Positions 24,684 to 33,372 are shown, counted from the stretch's first letter. The stretch: 37,860 bases of DNA from Opitutus sp. (GCA_025361365.1 JANYAM010000138.1:1-37860), one strand, 5' to 3'. Program-made: numbers and translations. The notes: generated from the sequence alone by a model not told the origin.

Positions 24684-27600
24684 CGGCCCGGCCGCCGCGC
24701 CGGCCACGCTCGACCTCATCGTCAACGGCCGCGCCGTCTCCACCGCGGGCGTGGCGCCGACCACCACGCTGCTGGCCTGGCTGCGCGCCAGCGGCCTGAC
24801 CGGTTCCAAGGAAGGCTGCGCCGAGGGTGATTGCGGCGCCTGCTCCGTGGCGCTGGTGGACCGCGACGCGAACGGCAAGCCGACCTACCGCGCCTTCAAC
24901 AGCTGCATCGCGTTGGTGCCGATGTTCGCCGGCCGCGAGATCGTGACGGTCGAGGGTCTCGCGAAATGCGGCGCCGACCAGAAACAACTTCACCCGGTGC
25001 AGGCCGCGATGGTCGAGCACTACGGTTCGCAATGCGGCTATTGCACGCCCGGCTTCGTCGTCTCGATGTTCGAGGCTTACTACCGCGACGGCTGCAAGGC
25101 CCCGTGGCAGGTCAGCGACCAGCTCTGCGGCAATCTCTGCCGCTGCACCGGCTACCGGCCGATCCGCGATGCCGCGGTCACGGCGCTGGCGGGTAGGGCG
25201 GCGACTCCGCTCGCCGCCGAGGCGCGGACGGAGTCCGCGCCCTACCAGGATCACTTTGCCACGCGGCTGCAGGTGCCGGTGCATCCGCCCGTCGCCCTCA
25301 ACTACACCGCGGGCGAGGCGAAGTTCTTCCGCCCGACGTCGCTGCCGGGGATGTTCACGCTGCTCGAGACCTACCCGACGGCCCAGCTGGTGGCCGGCGC
25401 GACCGAGATCGGCGTCGAGCTGAACAAGAAGTTCAAGGCGTTCCCCCTGCTCATCTCGACCGAGGGCGTGCCGGAGCTGACGCGCATCACCGCGACACCC
25501 GAGGCCTGGCACCTCGGCGCCGGCGCCACGCTGACCAATATCGAGGAGGCCATCGGCGCCGAATATCCCTCCATTGCGAAAATGCTCCGCGTCTTCGCCG
25601 CGCGCCAGATCCGCAACCGCGCCACGCTCGGCGGCAACCTCGTGACGGCGTCGCCCATCGGCGACAGCGCCCCGGTGCTGCTGACGCTCGAGGCGAGCGT
25701 CGTGCTCGTCACCGCCAAGGGCGAGCGCACGGTGCCGCTGGCCGATTTCTTCACCGCCTACCGCAAGACCGTGCTGAAGCCCGGCGAGGTCATGCGCGAG
25801 ATCGTGCTGCCGCGCGGCGGGCCGACCCGCGGCCTGACGCGGCGCGTCGACTTCCTGAAAGTTTCCAAGCGCCGCGAACTCGACATCAGCATCGTGGCCG
25901 CGGCGTTCTGCGTGGACCTCGACGCCGGCGGCGTCGTCCGCAAGGCGCGCATCGCCTACGGCGGCGTGGCGGCGATGCCGCTGCGTGCGCTGAAAGCCGA
26001 GGCGGCCTTGGTAGGCAAGAAGCTCAACGATCCGGCGGCAACACGCATCCTGCACGACACCTTCAAGCCGATCGACGATGCCCGCAGTGGCGCGGAATAT
26101 CGCCGCGGATTGGTCGTCAGCCTTTGGGAGAAATTTGTCTCCGGCGAGCAGAGCCAGGCGCAGGACGCAGATCTTGGTTTCGCCGGCGACAGCCGTTGGC
26201 CGGTCGAGGACGCGTCCCGAAACCTCGGCCACGAAAGCGCCGTCGGCCACGTGACCGGCCGGGCGCTGTATGTGGACGACACGGCGCAGCGCCGGAAGAT
26301 GCTCGATTGCTGGCCGGTCTGCGCGCCGCACGCCCGGGCGAAGATTTTGCGGCGCGACGCCACCAAGGCCCGGCAGGCGCTGGGCATCCATGCCGTGCTG
26401 CTGGCCGAGGATATTCCCGGCGAGAACAACACCGGCCCGGTGCGGCACGACGAGCCGCTGCTGGCGCAGGACGAGGTTCTCTTCCACGGCCAGATGGTGG
26501 CGTGGGTGGTCGGCGAGTCGCTGGCGGCCTGCCGCGCGGCGGCGGCGCTGGTTGAGGTGGACTACGAGCCGTTGCCCGCGGTGATCGGCCTGCCGGCCGC
26601 CATCGCGGCGGGCAGCTACCACACCGAGCCGCACGCGCTGACGCGCGGCGACGTGGCGACCGCGCTGGCGACGGCGCCGGCCCGGCTGGAGGGCGAATTC
26701 GAATTCGGCGGGCAGGAGCACTTTTATCTCGAGACGCACGCGGCCTGGGCGGAGGCGGGCGAGGACGGCACCGTGCTGGTGAATTCCTCGACGCAGCATC
26801 CGTCGGAAATCCAGGCCATCGTCGCCGAGGTGCTGCACCTCGCGCGGCACAAGGTCGTCGTGCAGGCCCCGCGCATGGGCGGCGGCTTCGGCGGCAAGGA
26901 GACGCAGGGCAACGGATTTGCGGCGCTGGTGGCGCTGGCGGCGGTGAAGACCGGCCGGCCGGTGCGCGTGCAACTCGACCGCGACCTCGACATGAAGCTG
27001 ACGGGCAAGCGCCACCCGTTCCACGCAAAGTTTTCCATCGGCCACGACAACGATGGGCGCCTGCTCGCCGCGCAGGTGGAACTCGTGTCGGACGGCGGCT
27101 GGTCGCTCGACCTGTCCACGGCGATCAACGATCGCGCGCTCTTCCACCTCGACAACGCCTACTACATCCCGGCGGTGCACTTCAGCGGGCGCGTCGCGAA
27201 GACCAACGTGACGTCGCACACGGCGTTCCGCGGCTTCGGCGGGCCGCAGGGCATGCTCGTCATCGAGGAGATCATCGACCGCATCGCGCGCCAGGTTGGC
27301 CTGCCGCCGGAGGTGGTGCGCGAGCGCAACCTTTACCACGGCACCGGCGAGACCAACCGCACGCACTATCAGGAAGACATTGGCGACAATCGCATCCAGG
27401 AAATCTGGGCGCAGGTGCTGGCCAAGGCGGAGTTCGCGAAGCGCCGCGCCGAGGTTAATGCCTGGAACCAGGCCAACCCGCATATGAAGCGCGGGCTGGC
27501 GGTGACGCCGGTGAAGTTCGGCATCAGCTTCACGCTCTCGCACTACAACCAGGCGGGCGCGTTGGTGCACATTTATCAGGACGGCTCGGTGCAGGTGAAC

Positions 27601-28563
27601 CATGGCGGCACGGAGATGGGGCAGGGGTTGCACACCAAGATCCTCGGCGTGGCGATGCGTGAGCTCGGCCTGCCCGCCGCGAGCATCCGGTTGATGACCA
27701 CGAGCACCGACAAGGTGCCGAACACGTCGGCCACGGCGGCGTCGAGCGGCGCGGACCTGAACGGCGCGGCGGTGGCGGCGGCGTGCGTCACGCTGCGTGA
27801 GCGACTGCTGCCGGTGGCGGCGACGCTGCTGGGTGAAACTTCACCTGTGGGAGCGACCTTGCTCGCGACTGTCGCGACCAAGGTCGCTCCCACAAATTCG
27901 GACCTGCAAGACGTCGTCTTCGAAAGCGGCGAAGTCTTCGCCCGCTCAAATCCCGCGGCCCGCCTCTCCTTCGCCCAGGTCTGCGCCAAGGCCTACACGG
28001 AGCGCGTCAGCCTTTCCACGACCGGCTTCTACAAGACACCCGGCGTGAAGTGGGACTGGGTGAAGGCCGAGGGCCGGCCGTTCCACTACTTCGCCTGCGG
28101 CGCGGCCGTGGCCGAGGTGGAGGTCGACGGCTTCTCCGGCATGCACCGGGTGCGGCGCGTGGACATCGTCCACGATGTCGGCGACTCGCTCAATCCGGGT
28201 ATCGACCGCGGGCAGATCGAGGGCGGCTTCGTGCAGGGCATGGGCTGGCTGACGCGCGAGGAATTGCGCTGGGACCCGCAAGGCCGGCTGCTTACGCACA
28301 GCGCGAGCACCTACCAGATTCCCGCGTTCAGCGACGCGCCCATCGAGTTCAATGTCACGCTGCTGCCGAAGGCCGCGCAGCCGAGCGTGGTCCACGGCAG
28401 CAAGGCCGTCGGCGAGCCCCCGCTGATGCTGGCGTTCTCGGTGCGCGAGGCGTTGCGCGACGCCGTCGCCGCGTTCGGCCAGCCTGGCGGCGAAGTGCCG
28501 CTGGCGTCGCCCGCGACCGGCGAGGCGATCTTCGCGGCGATTCAGGCGCGGCTGGCGCGCTGA
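24661..28563 (+). CDS. Single-chain xanthine dehydrogenase (2Fe-2S + FAD + molybdopterin domains fused)
   Basis: Start moved to ATG 24661. GCAEGDCGACSVAL, GYCTPGFVVSMF, LCGNLCRCTGYRPI, NRATLGGNLVTASPIGDSAPVLL, APRMGGGFGGKETQ, TAFRGFGGPQGM, HGSKAVGEPPLMLAFSVREAL. Confidence 0.94.
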   Translation: MSTVRLFDGPAAAPATLDLIVNGRAVSTAGVAPTTTLLAWLRASGLTGSKEGCAEGDCGACSVALVDRDANGKPTYRAFNSCIALVPMFAGREIVTVEGLAKCGADQKQLHPVQAAMVEHYGSQCGYCTPGFVVSMFEAYYRDGCKAPWQVSDQLCGNLCRCTGYRPIRDAAVTALAGRAATPLAAEARTESAPYQDHFATRLQVPVHPPVALNYTAGEAKFFRPTSLPGMFTLLETYPTAQLVAGATEIGVELNKKFKAFPLLISTEGVPELTRITATPEAWHLGAGATLTNIEEAIGAEYPSIAKMLRVFAARQIRNRATLGGNLVTASPIGDSAPVLLTLEASVVLVTAKGERTVPLADFFTAYRKTVLKPGEVMREIVLPRGGPTRGLTRRVDFLKVSKRRELDISIVAAAFCVDLDAGGVVRKARIAYGGVAAMPLRALKAEAALVGKKLNDPAATRILHDTFKPIDDARSGAEYRRGLVVSLWEKFVSGEQSQAQDADLGFAGDSRWPVEDASRNLGHESAVGHVTGRALYVDDTAQRRKMLDCWPVCAPHARAKILRRDATKARQALGIHAVLLAEDIPGENNTGPVRHDEPLLAQDEVLFHGQMVAWVVGESLAACRAAAALVEVDYEPLPAVIGLPAAIAAGSYHTEPHALTRGDVATALATAPARLEGEFEFGGQEHFYLETHAAWAEAGEDGTVLVNSSTQHPSEIQAIVAEVLHLARHKVVVQAPRMGGGFGGKETQGNGFAALVALAAVKTGRPVRVQLDRDLDMKLTGKRHPFHAKFSIGHDNDGRLLAAQVELVSDGGWSLDLSTAINDRALFHLDNAYYIPAVHFSGRVAKTNVTSHTAFRGFGGPQGMLVIEEIIDRIARQVGLPPEVVRERNLYHGTGETNRTHYQEDIGDNRIQEIWAQVLAKAEFAKRRAEVNAWNQANPHMKRGLAVTPVKFGISFTLSHYNQAGALVHIYQDGSVQVNHGGTEMGQGLHTKILGVAMRELGLPAASIRLMTTSTDKVPNTSATAASSGADLNGAAVAAACVTLRERLLPVAATLLGETSPVGATLLATVATKVAPTNSDLQDVVFESGEVFARSNPAARLSFAQVCAKAYTERVSLSTTGFYKTPGVKWDWVKAEGRPFHYFACGAAVAEVEVDGFSGMHRVRRVDIVHDVGDSLNPGIDRGQIEGGFVQGMGWLTREELRWDPQGRLLTHSASTYQIPAFSDAPIEFNVTLLPKAAQPSVVHGSKAVGEPPLMLAFSVREALRDAVAAFGQPGGEVPLASPATGEAIFAAIQARLAR
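25193..25245. repeat. REPIN-like element (GTAG heads) inside the xanthine dehydrogenase gene
   Basis: GTAGGGCGGCGACTCCGCTCGCCGCC-GA-GGCGCGGACGGAGTCCGCGCCCTAC; stems GGCGGCGA/TCGCCGCC and GGCGCGGA/TCCGCGCC. Confidence 0.85.
27846..27894. repeat. REPIN-like palindrome (GGAG class) inside the xanthine dehydrogenase gene
   Basis: TGTGGGAGCGACCTTGCTCGCGAC-T-GTCGCGACCAAGGTCGCTCCCACA; 23/24 complementarity; near-identical arm to 6805-6828. Confidence 0.88.
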
Positions 28564-29351
28564 CGGTCCCGCTCGGTCAGGAGCTGGGCGGCGATGCTGA
28601 GGGCGATTTCGCGCGGATCGTTGTTGCCGAAGGGAAGGCCGACGGGACAGTGAAATTCCTTCGCGCGCTTCGGCGGCAGGCCGGCGGCGATCAGTTCCTG
28701 TTGCAGCACCTTCGCCTTGGCGTCGCTGCCGATGACGCCGACAAAGGGAAAGGTTCGTTCCGCCAGCGCGCGCTGCAGCACGGGGCGGTCGGAAGCGTGG
28801 CCCTTGGTCAGGCAGAGCAGGAAGGCATGGTCGGGCATCGTCGGGACCAGGTCGGCCGGCTCGGCGGCCTCGAGATAGCGGGCGTTGCGGGCCCGCGGCA
28901 GCTTGTCGAGCCACTCGCGACGCGGATCCACCACGGTAATCTGGCAGTCGAGCGGGGCGAGCACGGGCACGAGCGCCTGCACGACATGGCCGGCGCCGAA
29001 GATCCAGATGGGCCACGCCGCGCCGGCGCCGCCCCCCGCGTGCGGTTCGAAATAAAGCTTCACCGAGCCGCCGCACGTCATGCCGACGTCGGTCTTGAGC
29101 GCCCAGTTGACGAATTTCGGCTGGCCGGTCGCGTCCGCGAGCAGCTCCTGCGCGACGCTGATGGCCTTGGCCTCGACCTTGCCGCCGCCGACGGTGCCGG
29201 TGTGAAGGCCGGCGGCGGTGACGAGCATCTTCGCGCCGGTGTCCTGCGGCGTGCTGCCGAGCGACTCCGTGAGGATGACGAGCACGAACGCAGTGCCGTC
29301 GCGCTCGAGGGCGACCAGTTGTTCGTAGAAAGAAGCGGCGGGGTCCGACAT
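28542..29351 (-). CDS. xdhC: XdhC-family molybdenum cofactor insertion/accessory protein
   Basis: 269 aa; LTESLGSTPQDTGAKMLV, GTVGGGKVEAKAI, TCGGSVKLYFEP, IWIFGAGHVVQALVPVLAPLDCQITVVDPRREW, FVGVIGSDAKAKVL, CPVGLPFGNNDPREIALSIAAQLL. Confidence 0.92.
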   Translation of the reverse strand: MSDPAASFYEQLVALERDGTAFVLVILTESLGSTPQDTGAKMLVTAAGLHTGTVGGGKVEAKAISVAQELLADATGQPKFVNWALKTDVGMTCGGSVKLYFEPHAGGGAGAAWPIWIFGAGHVVQALVPVLAPLDCQITVVDPRREWLDKLPRARNARYLEAAEPADLVPTMPDHAFLLCLTKGHASDRPVLQRALAERTFPFVGVIGSDAKAKVLQQELIAAGLPPKRAKEFHCPVGLPFGNNDPREIALSIAAQLLTERDRQRASRA

Positions 29352-29388
29352 GGGCCCCAGTCAGCCACGGATTGGGCCGCTGGGCACG

Positions 29389-29432
29389 GTTAAAAAGATT
29401 GCCGGACGGAGGTCACTACCCCTCCGCCCGGC
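29389..29432 (-). terminator. Intrinsic terminator downstream of the minus-strand methyltransferase-like gene
   Basis: Minus strand GCCGGGCGGAGG-GGTAGTGA-CCTCCGTCCGGC followed by AATCTTTTTAA; 11/12-bp stem. Confidence 0.65.
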
Positions 29433-29575
29433 ATCACTTGCGCACTACACTGACCGGCTTGCGCCGGGAGTCTGGTTCCCGCCCGGCGACCCCGGCATGC
29501 GCGCGCTCCGCGGCAGGCCGTCGTCGGGTTGGGGAGAAAAAAAGTGGGGAGCCATCGTGAGCGGGAAGGATGGGC

Positions 29576-30076
29576 CTACTTGAGGGCGAGGGTGCACAGG
29601 CAGCCGTCGGGCAGCCGGACGCGGCGGATGACGGTGAGGTCGGCCGCCCGGTAGGGGCTGCCCGGGGGCGCGATCAGGTGCAGATCGAACAGCAGCCCGC
29701 CCGGTTTCAGCAGGTGCGCGATCTCCGGCAGGTCGATCCCGCTGGGCTGCGACAGGCGCAGCGCGAGGTGGAAGGTGCCGGTCAGGTCGGGCAGATGGGC
29801 GGCGTCGGGCTGGATCCAGACATTCTGCCGCATGCTCGCGCGCACGGCCTGCCGGGCGGCGCCGCGCTCATAGGCCGAGGCTTCCAGGCCGTAGAAGCGG
29901 CTGCGCGGAAAACGCTGGGCGAGGAAGAGGAGGGATTCCGCCCGGCCGCAATTCGCGAGCAACAGGTTCACGCCCTGGTCCAGACGGGCGATGGAGCCGG
30001 GAGCCTGGGTCAGGATCAGGTCGAGGAGTTGCTCGTCGGTGAGCGCAGAGGAAGCGGATTGGCTGAGGACACACAT
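29576..30076 (-). CDS. Methyltransferase-like (Rossmann) protein, divergent
   Basis: Starts MCVLSQSASSALTDEQLLDLIL (or at 30112); VNLLLANCGRAESLLFLAQRFPRSRFYGLEAS, LLKPGGLLFDLHL. Confidence 0.6.
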   Translation of the reverse strand: MCVLSQSASSALTDEQLLDLILTQAPGSIARLDQGVNLLLANCGRAESLLFLAQRFPRSRFYGLEASAYERGAARQAVRASMRQNVWIQPDAAHLPDLTGTFHLALRLSQPSGIDLPEIAHLLKPGGLLFDLHLIAPPGSPYRAADLTVIRRVRLPDGCLCTLALK

Positions 30077-30154
30077 GTTAGGACGGAAAGTGATGCAATA
30101 CGACGTTACCAAAACACCCTGGCCCGTCGAAACGGCACAAATTGCGTAACGGTT

Positions 30155-30168
30155 TGGAAATATTTCCA
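30155..30168. promoter_or_regulatory. Perfect 14-bp palindrome TGGAAATATTTCCA, candidate operator
   Basis: Self-complementary sequence upstream of the 29576-30076 gene. Confidence 0.35.
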
Positions 30169-30322
30169 GCCGGAGTTCGGGTCGCCTGCGCGGCCGCGGC
30201 CGCGCGCGGACACTTGAGCCGACAGAGGTGAAAACGGGGCGCGGAGGGGCATGAACGCCGAAGCAAACCAGCCCGGACCAGCGCGCAACTTCCGGCGGGT
30301 GGGCCGGTCGGCTAAGGCGCGC

Positions 30323-30955
30323 TCAGCCCTTGAACGAGGTCCGGCGCCACTCCTGCCAGCGTTCACGGCCGGCGAACATGGGCACGGAGTCGTTGACCGG
30401 TGAATCCTTCACCAAAAGAAAATAGCGCGCGAACAGCTCGTCCGCCGTGCCCCAGGCGAAGCCGTAGGGCGGGCCCTCCGAGATCACCGGTTTCTGGTAG
30501 TAGAAATAGCCGAGCAGCGAGCCCTGGTATTTCAACAGGCTGGCCATGCGGGCGCGGTAGACCTCGCGCCGCTCCGGTAGCAGCGCGCAGAGGAAGGCGC
30601 GCTCGTAGACATAGTCGAACGAGTTGGGCACAAAATCGTGGCTGAAGAAATCCCCGAGGATGATGCGGCTCGCCAGCGCTGTGCCGTTCAGGCGGCGGGC
30701 GCGTTCGACGGCCCCGGGCGCGAAGTCGATTGCCGTGACATCGTAGCCGGCCTGGGTGAACGCCTTGATCTCGTGGCCGAGGCCACAGCCGGGAATGAGC
30801 ACCTTGCCGCGCGCCTGCGGGTTGGAACCGGTGTCCTTGCGCTTGAGGAATTCCTTCAGGTCAGCCGGCACGCCGTCAAAATCCCACGGCGTGTTCGCGC
30901 CGAGGTAGCGCGAACTCCAGAATTCCGGGTGACTGGGAGGGATGTCGTCCAACAT
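30323..30955 (-). CDS. TPMT-superfamily SAM-dependent methyltransferase
   Basis: 210 aa; HPEFWSSRYLGANTPWDFDGVPADLKEFL, GKVLIPGCGLGHEIKAFTQAGYDVTAIDFAPGAVERAR, YVYERAFLCALLPERREVYRARMASLLK, EGPPYGFAWGTADEL. Confidence 0.88.
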   Translation of the reverse strand: MLDDIPPSHPEFWSSRYLGANTPWDFDGVPADLKEFLKRKDTGSNPQARGKVLIPGCGLGHEIKAFTQAGYDVTAIDFAPGAVERARRLNGTALASRIILGDFFSHDFVPNSFDYVYERAFLCALLPERREVYRARMASLLKYQGSLLGYFYYQKPVISEGPPYGFAWGTADELFARYFLLVKDSPVNDSVPMFAGRERWQEWRRTSFKG

Positions 30956-30999
30956 GGCGGCGGGAGAGCGGGAGGGACAGACGGCCGGTTCGGGCCCCG

Positions 31000-31641
31000 T
31001 TAGTCAAGTCCGACCAGCGTGATATGGCGCAGCTCGAAGGGCGCGCCCTCGAACTGGAAGCCGATTTTACCCTCTCGTAACGAACCGCCGGTGACGCGGT
31101 TCTGCGCCACGCCGTTGACCGTGACCTCGATCGTGTCGCCGCGGCAGGTGATGTCGGCGGTGTTCCACTCGCCGGCGGGCTTTTCGCTGTCGGGCGCCGT
31201 GTGCGCCTTGATCGCCGTGGCGGCGCCGGGCGCGCTCGTGAGCGGCTCGGCGAACGTGGCGCCGGCCATCGGCAGGAGGTCGCCCGCGGACTTGTTCTTG
31301 GTCTGCACCTGGAAGCTGAGCGGCCAGGCCCGGTCCTTCGGCCCGGAGCTGATGTGGAGGAGCACGCCGCCGTTGCCCGGCTTGCCCGGCCAGCGCCACT
31401 CGACGTGCAGGCGGTAGTTGGCGTGCGGGGCCGTGGTGGCGATGTAGCCCACCGGCGCGCCGGCCGCGGCGATCACGCCATCGGCTTGGACCGTGCACAC
31501 GGTGGCGATCTCGGTGGCGGGACTGGTCGTCAATTCCCAGCCGGCGAGGTCGCGGCCATCAAAGAGTTCGCGGGGCTCGGCCGCGCGCGCTGGGGCGGTC
31601 GCCAGCGCGAGGAGGGCAAGAACGGGGACAAGGCAACGCAT
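31000..31641 (-). CDS. DUF1080 (3-keto-disaccharide hydrolase-like) secreted protein
   Basis: Start at ATG 31641; signal peptide LVPVLALLALATAPARAAEP; ELFDGRDLAGWEL...NYRLHVEWRWPGKPGNGGVLLHIS...DTIEVTVNGVAQNRVTGGSLREGKIGFQFEGAPFELRHITLVGLD. Confidence 0.88.
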   Translation of the reverse strand: MRCLVPVLALLALATAPARAAEPRELFDGRDLAGWELTTSPATEIATVCTVQADGVIAAAGAPVGYIATTAPHANYRLHVEWRWPGKPGNGGVLLHISSGPKDRAWPLSFQVQTKNKSAGDLLPMAGATFAEPLTSAPGAATAIKAHTAPDSEKPAGEWNTADITCRGDTIEVTVNGVAQNRVTGGSLREGKIGFQFEGAPFELRHITLVGLD

Positions 31642-31729
31642 GCCTTCACCCTTAGCAGTTGGTCGCCGATTTGCAAGGGGGGCGGAGTCCCGGCTTGAGC
31701 CGCGGCGTGGCCGGGCGCATTTTGCCCGG

Positions 31730-32689
31730 ATGAAACCCCTTTCCCTGGCCCGGCTTGGGCTGATTGCGCTGGCCCTCGGCGCGCGCACCTTGGCGGCCGA
31801 TTCCGGTGACACCGTGCTGCTTTTCAGCTACTTCACAGGCAACGGCGAGGACGGCCTGCACCTGGCCACGAGCGAGGACGGCCTCAAATGGACGGCGCTG
31901 CGCGGCGGCGCGTCGTTTCTCCAACCGGTGGCTGGCGAAAACAAGCTCATGCGCGACCCGTGCCTGCTGCTCGGGCCCGACGGGATTTTCCGGATGGTGT
32001 GGACGACCTCGTGGGCCGGCGGGACCATCGGTTACTCGAGCTCGGACGACCTCGTGCACTGGACGAAGCAAAAGACCCTGCACGTCATGGACCACGAGCC
32101 GGCCACCGCGAACTGCTGGGCACCGGAGGTCATCTACGATGCGGCGCAGCAGCACTACCTTATCTTCTGGTCGTCAACGGTGCCGGGCCGATTCCCCGTG
32201 CCCGACGAGGCCGAGCGCAAGGACAAGACCAAGCCGCCGCGCAACCACCGGCTGTATTCCACCACGACGAAGGACTTCGCGACGTTCACGCCGACGAAGC
32301 TGCACTACGAGCCCGGCCTCAATGTCATCGACGAGACGATGGTGCGCGACGGCGACGGCTGGGTGATGTTCGTGAAGAACGAGACGGAGCTCCCGGTGCC
32401 GGCGAAGAACATCTACCTCGTGCGGGCGCCGTCGCCCGACGGCCCGTGGACGGCGCCCAGCGCGCCCGTGACGCCGCCCGGCCTGTGGGTCGAGGGCGGC
32501 ACCGCCATCAAGATCGGCGACTGGTGGCACCTTTACTACGACATCTACCGCGAGAAGAAATACGGCGTGCTGCGCACAAAGGATTTCACCACGTGGGAGG
32601 ACCTCACAGCCGAGCTCGTCATGCCGAAGGGCATCCGCCACGGCACCGTGCTGCGCGTGCCACGCGCGGTGGTGAACCTGCTGAAGTGA
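31730..32689 (+). CDS. Secreted GH43-like five-bladed beta-propeller glycosidase
   Basis: Start at ATG 31730; signal peptide; LMRDPCLLLGPDGIFRMVWTTSW, SSDDLVHWTKQKTL, CWAPEVIYDAAQQHYLIFWSS, VIDETMVRDGDGWVMFVKNE. Confidence 0.8.
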   Translation: MKPLSLARLGLIALALGARTLAADSGDTVLLFSYFTGNGEDGLHLATSEDGLKWTALRGGASFLQPVAGENKLMRDPCLLLGPDGIFRMVWTTSWAGGTIGYSSSDDLVHWTKQKTLHVMDHEPATANCWAPEVIYDAAQQHYLIFWSSTVPGRFPVPDEAERKDKTKPPRNHRLYSTTTKDFATFTPTKLHYEPGLNVIDETMVRDGDGWVMFVKNETELPVPAKNIYLVRAPSPDGPWTAPSAPVTPPGLWVEGGTAIKIGDWWHLYYDIYREKKYGVLRTKDFTTWEDLTAELVMPKGIRHGTVLRVPRAVVNLLK

Positions 32690-32701
32690 GCCGTGTAAAC
32701 A

Positions 32702-32733
32702 GGTAGGGCGCGGACTCCGCTCCGCGCCCTGCC
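32702..32733. repeat. Single REP-like hairpin with GTAG head between convergent genes
   Basis: GGTAGGGCGCGGA-CTCCGC-TCCGCGCCCTGCC; 12/13-bp stem. Inner sequence closely matches the right REP of 25193-25245. Confidence 0.75.
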
Positions 32734-33285
32734 TCAGATGAGCCCGAGCTTCATCTTTCCTTCCTCGGAAATCATCGACTGGTTCCAGGCTGGCTCCCAG
32801 GTGATGCGGACATCGGCGTTGGCGACACCGGGAACGAGCAGGATCTTGCCCTTGGCGTCCTCGGCGATGGCCGGACCCATGCCGCAGCCGGGCGCGGTGA
32901 GCGTCATGGCGACGTCCACCTTGAAGCCGCCGTCGTCCTGCTTGCCGACATCCATCGAGTAGACGAGGCCGAGGTCGACGATGTTCACCGGGATCTCGGG
33001 ATCGAACACCTTGCGCAACTGGTCCCAGATCGCCTCGGGGTCGGGCGCGCCATCGGCCAGCGTGGCGGCGGTGACGGTCTGCACGGCGACGGTCTCGCCG
33101 ATCGCGTCGGCGTCCTTGCCGTCGAGCCGGTAGAGGCCGGTCGAGGTCTGGATGGTGTAGCTGCCGCCGAGCACCTGATGAATGAAGACGGTTTCGTTGG
33201 CGAAGAGCGTCTGCTTGTCGCCGCTGGGGATCTGCGTGACGGTAACCTCGCGGGTCAGGATGCGGTCGCGTTTGTCGGTGGTCAT
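32734..33285 (-). CDS. sufT: SufT-like Fe-S assembly protein (DUF59/MIP18 domain)
   Basis: Probable start MTTDKRDR at 33285 (ORF-track start 33321 reads into a repeat). DPEAIWDQLRKVFDPEIPVNIVDLGLVYSMDV...MTLTAPGCGMGPAIAEDAKGKILLVPGVANADVRITWEPAWNQSMISEEGKMKLGLI. Confidence 0.88.
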   Translation of the reverse strand: MTTDKRDRILTREVTVTQIPSGDKQTLFANETVFIHQVLGGSYTIQTSTGLYRLDGKDADAIGETVAVQTVTAATLADGAPDPEAIWDQLRKVFDPEIPVNIVDLGLVYSMDVGKQDDGGFKVDVAMTLTAPGCGMGPAIAEDAKGKILLVPGVANADVRITWEPAWNQSMISEEGKMKLGLI

Positions 33286-33297
33286 GAGAAGAGGAGT

Positions 33298-33366
33298 CAC
33301 CACGAAATACACCAAATACACGAAAGAGTCGGATTGGTTTTGGTGTATTTCGTGTGTTTCGTGGTG
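33298..33366. repeat. Inverted repeat of CACGAAATACAC-type words in the sufD-sufT spacer
   Basis: CACCACGAAATACACCAAATACACGAAA ... TTTTGGTGTATTTCGTGTGTTTCGTGGTG. Confidence 0.8.
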
Positions 33367-33372
33367 ATCAAG

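Noticed and set aside
24676-27633. 985-aa minus-strand ORF opposite xanthine dehydrogenase
   Set aside because: Antisense shadow of a clear XDH; composition rich in His/Arg/Gly/Ala with no domain signal.
33286-33321. N-terminal extension MYLVYFVVTPLL of sufT in the ORF track
   Set aside because: Encoded by the intergenic inverted repeat; MTTDKRDR at 33285 is the more plausible start. The same reasoning applies to the MPLWFKIIPK extension of sufD and the [17 protein letters not shown] extension of sufC.
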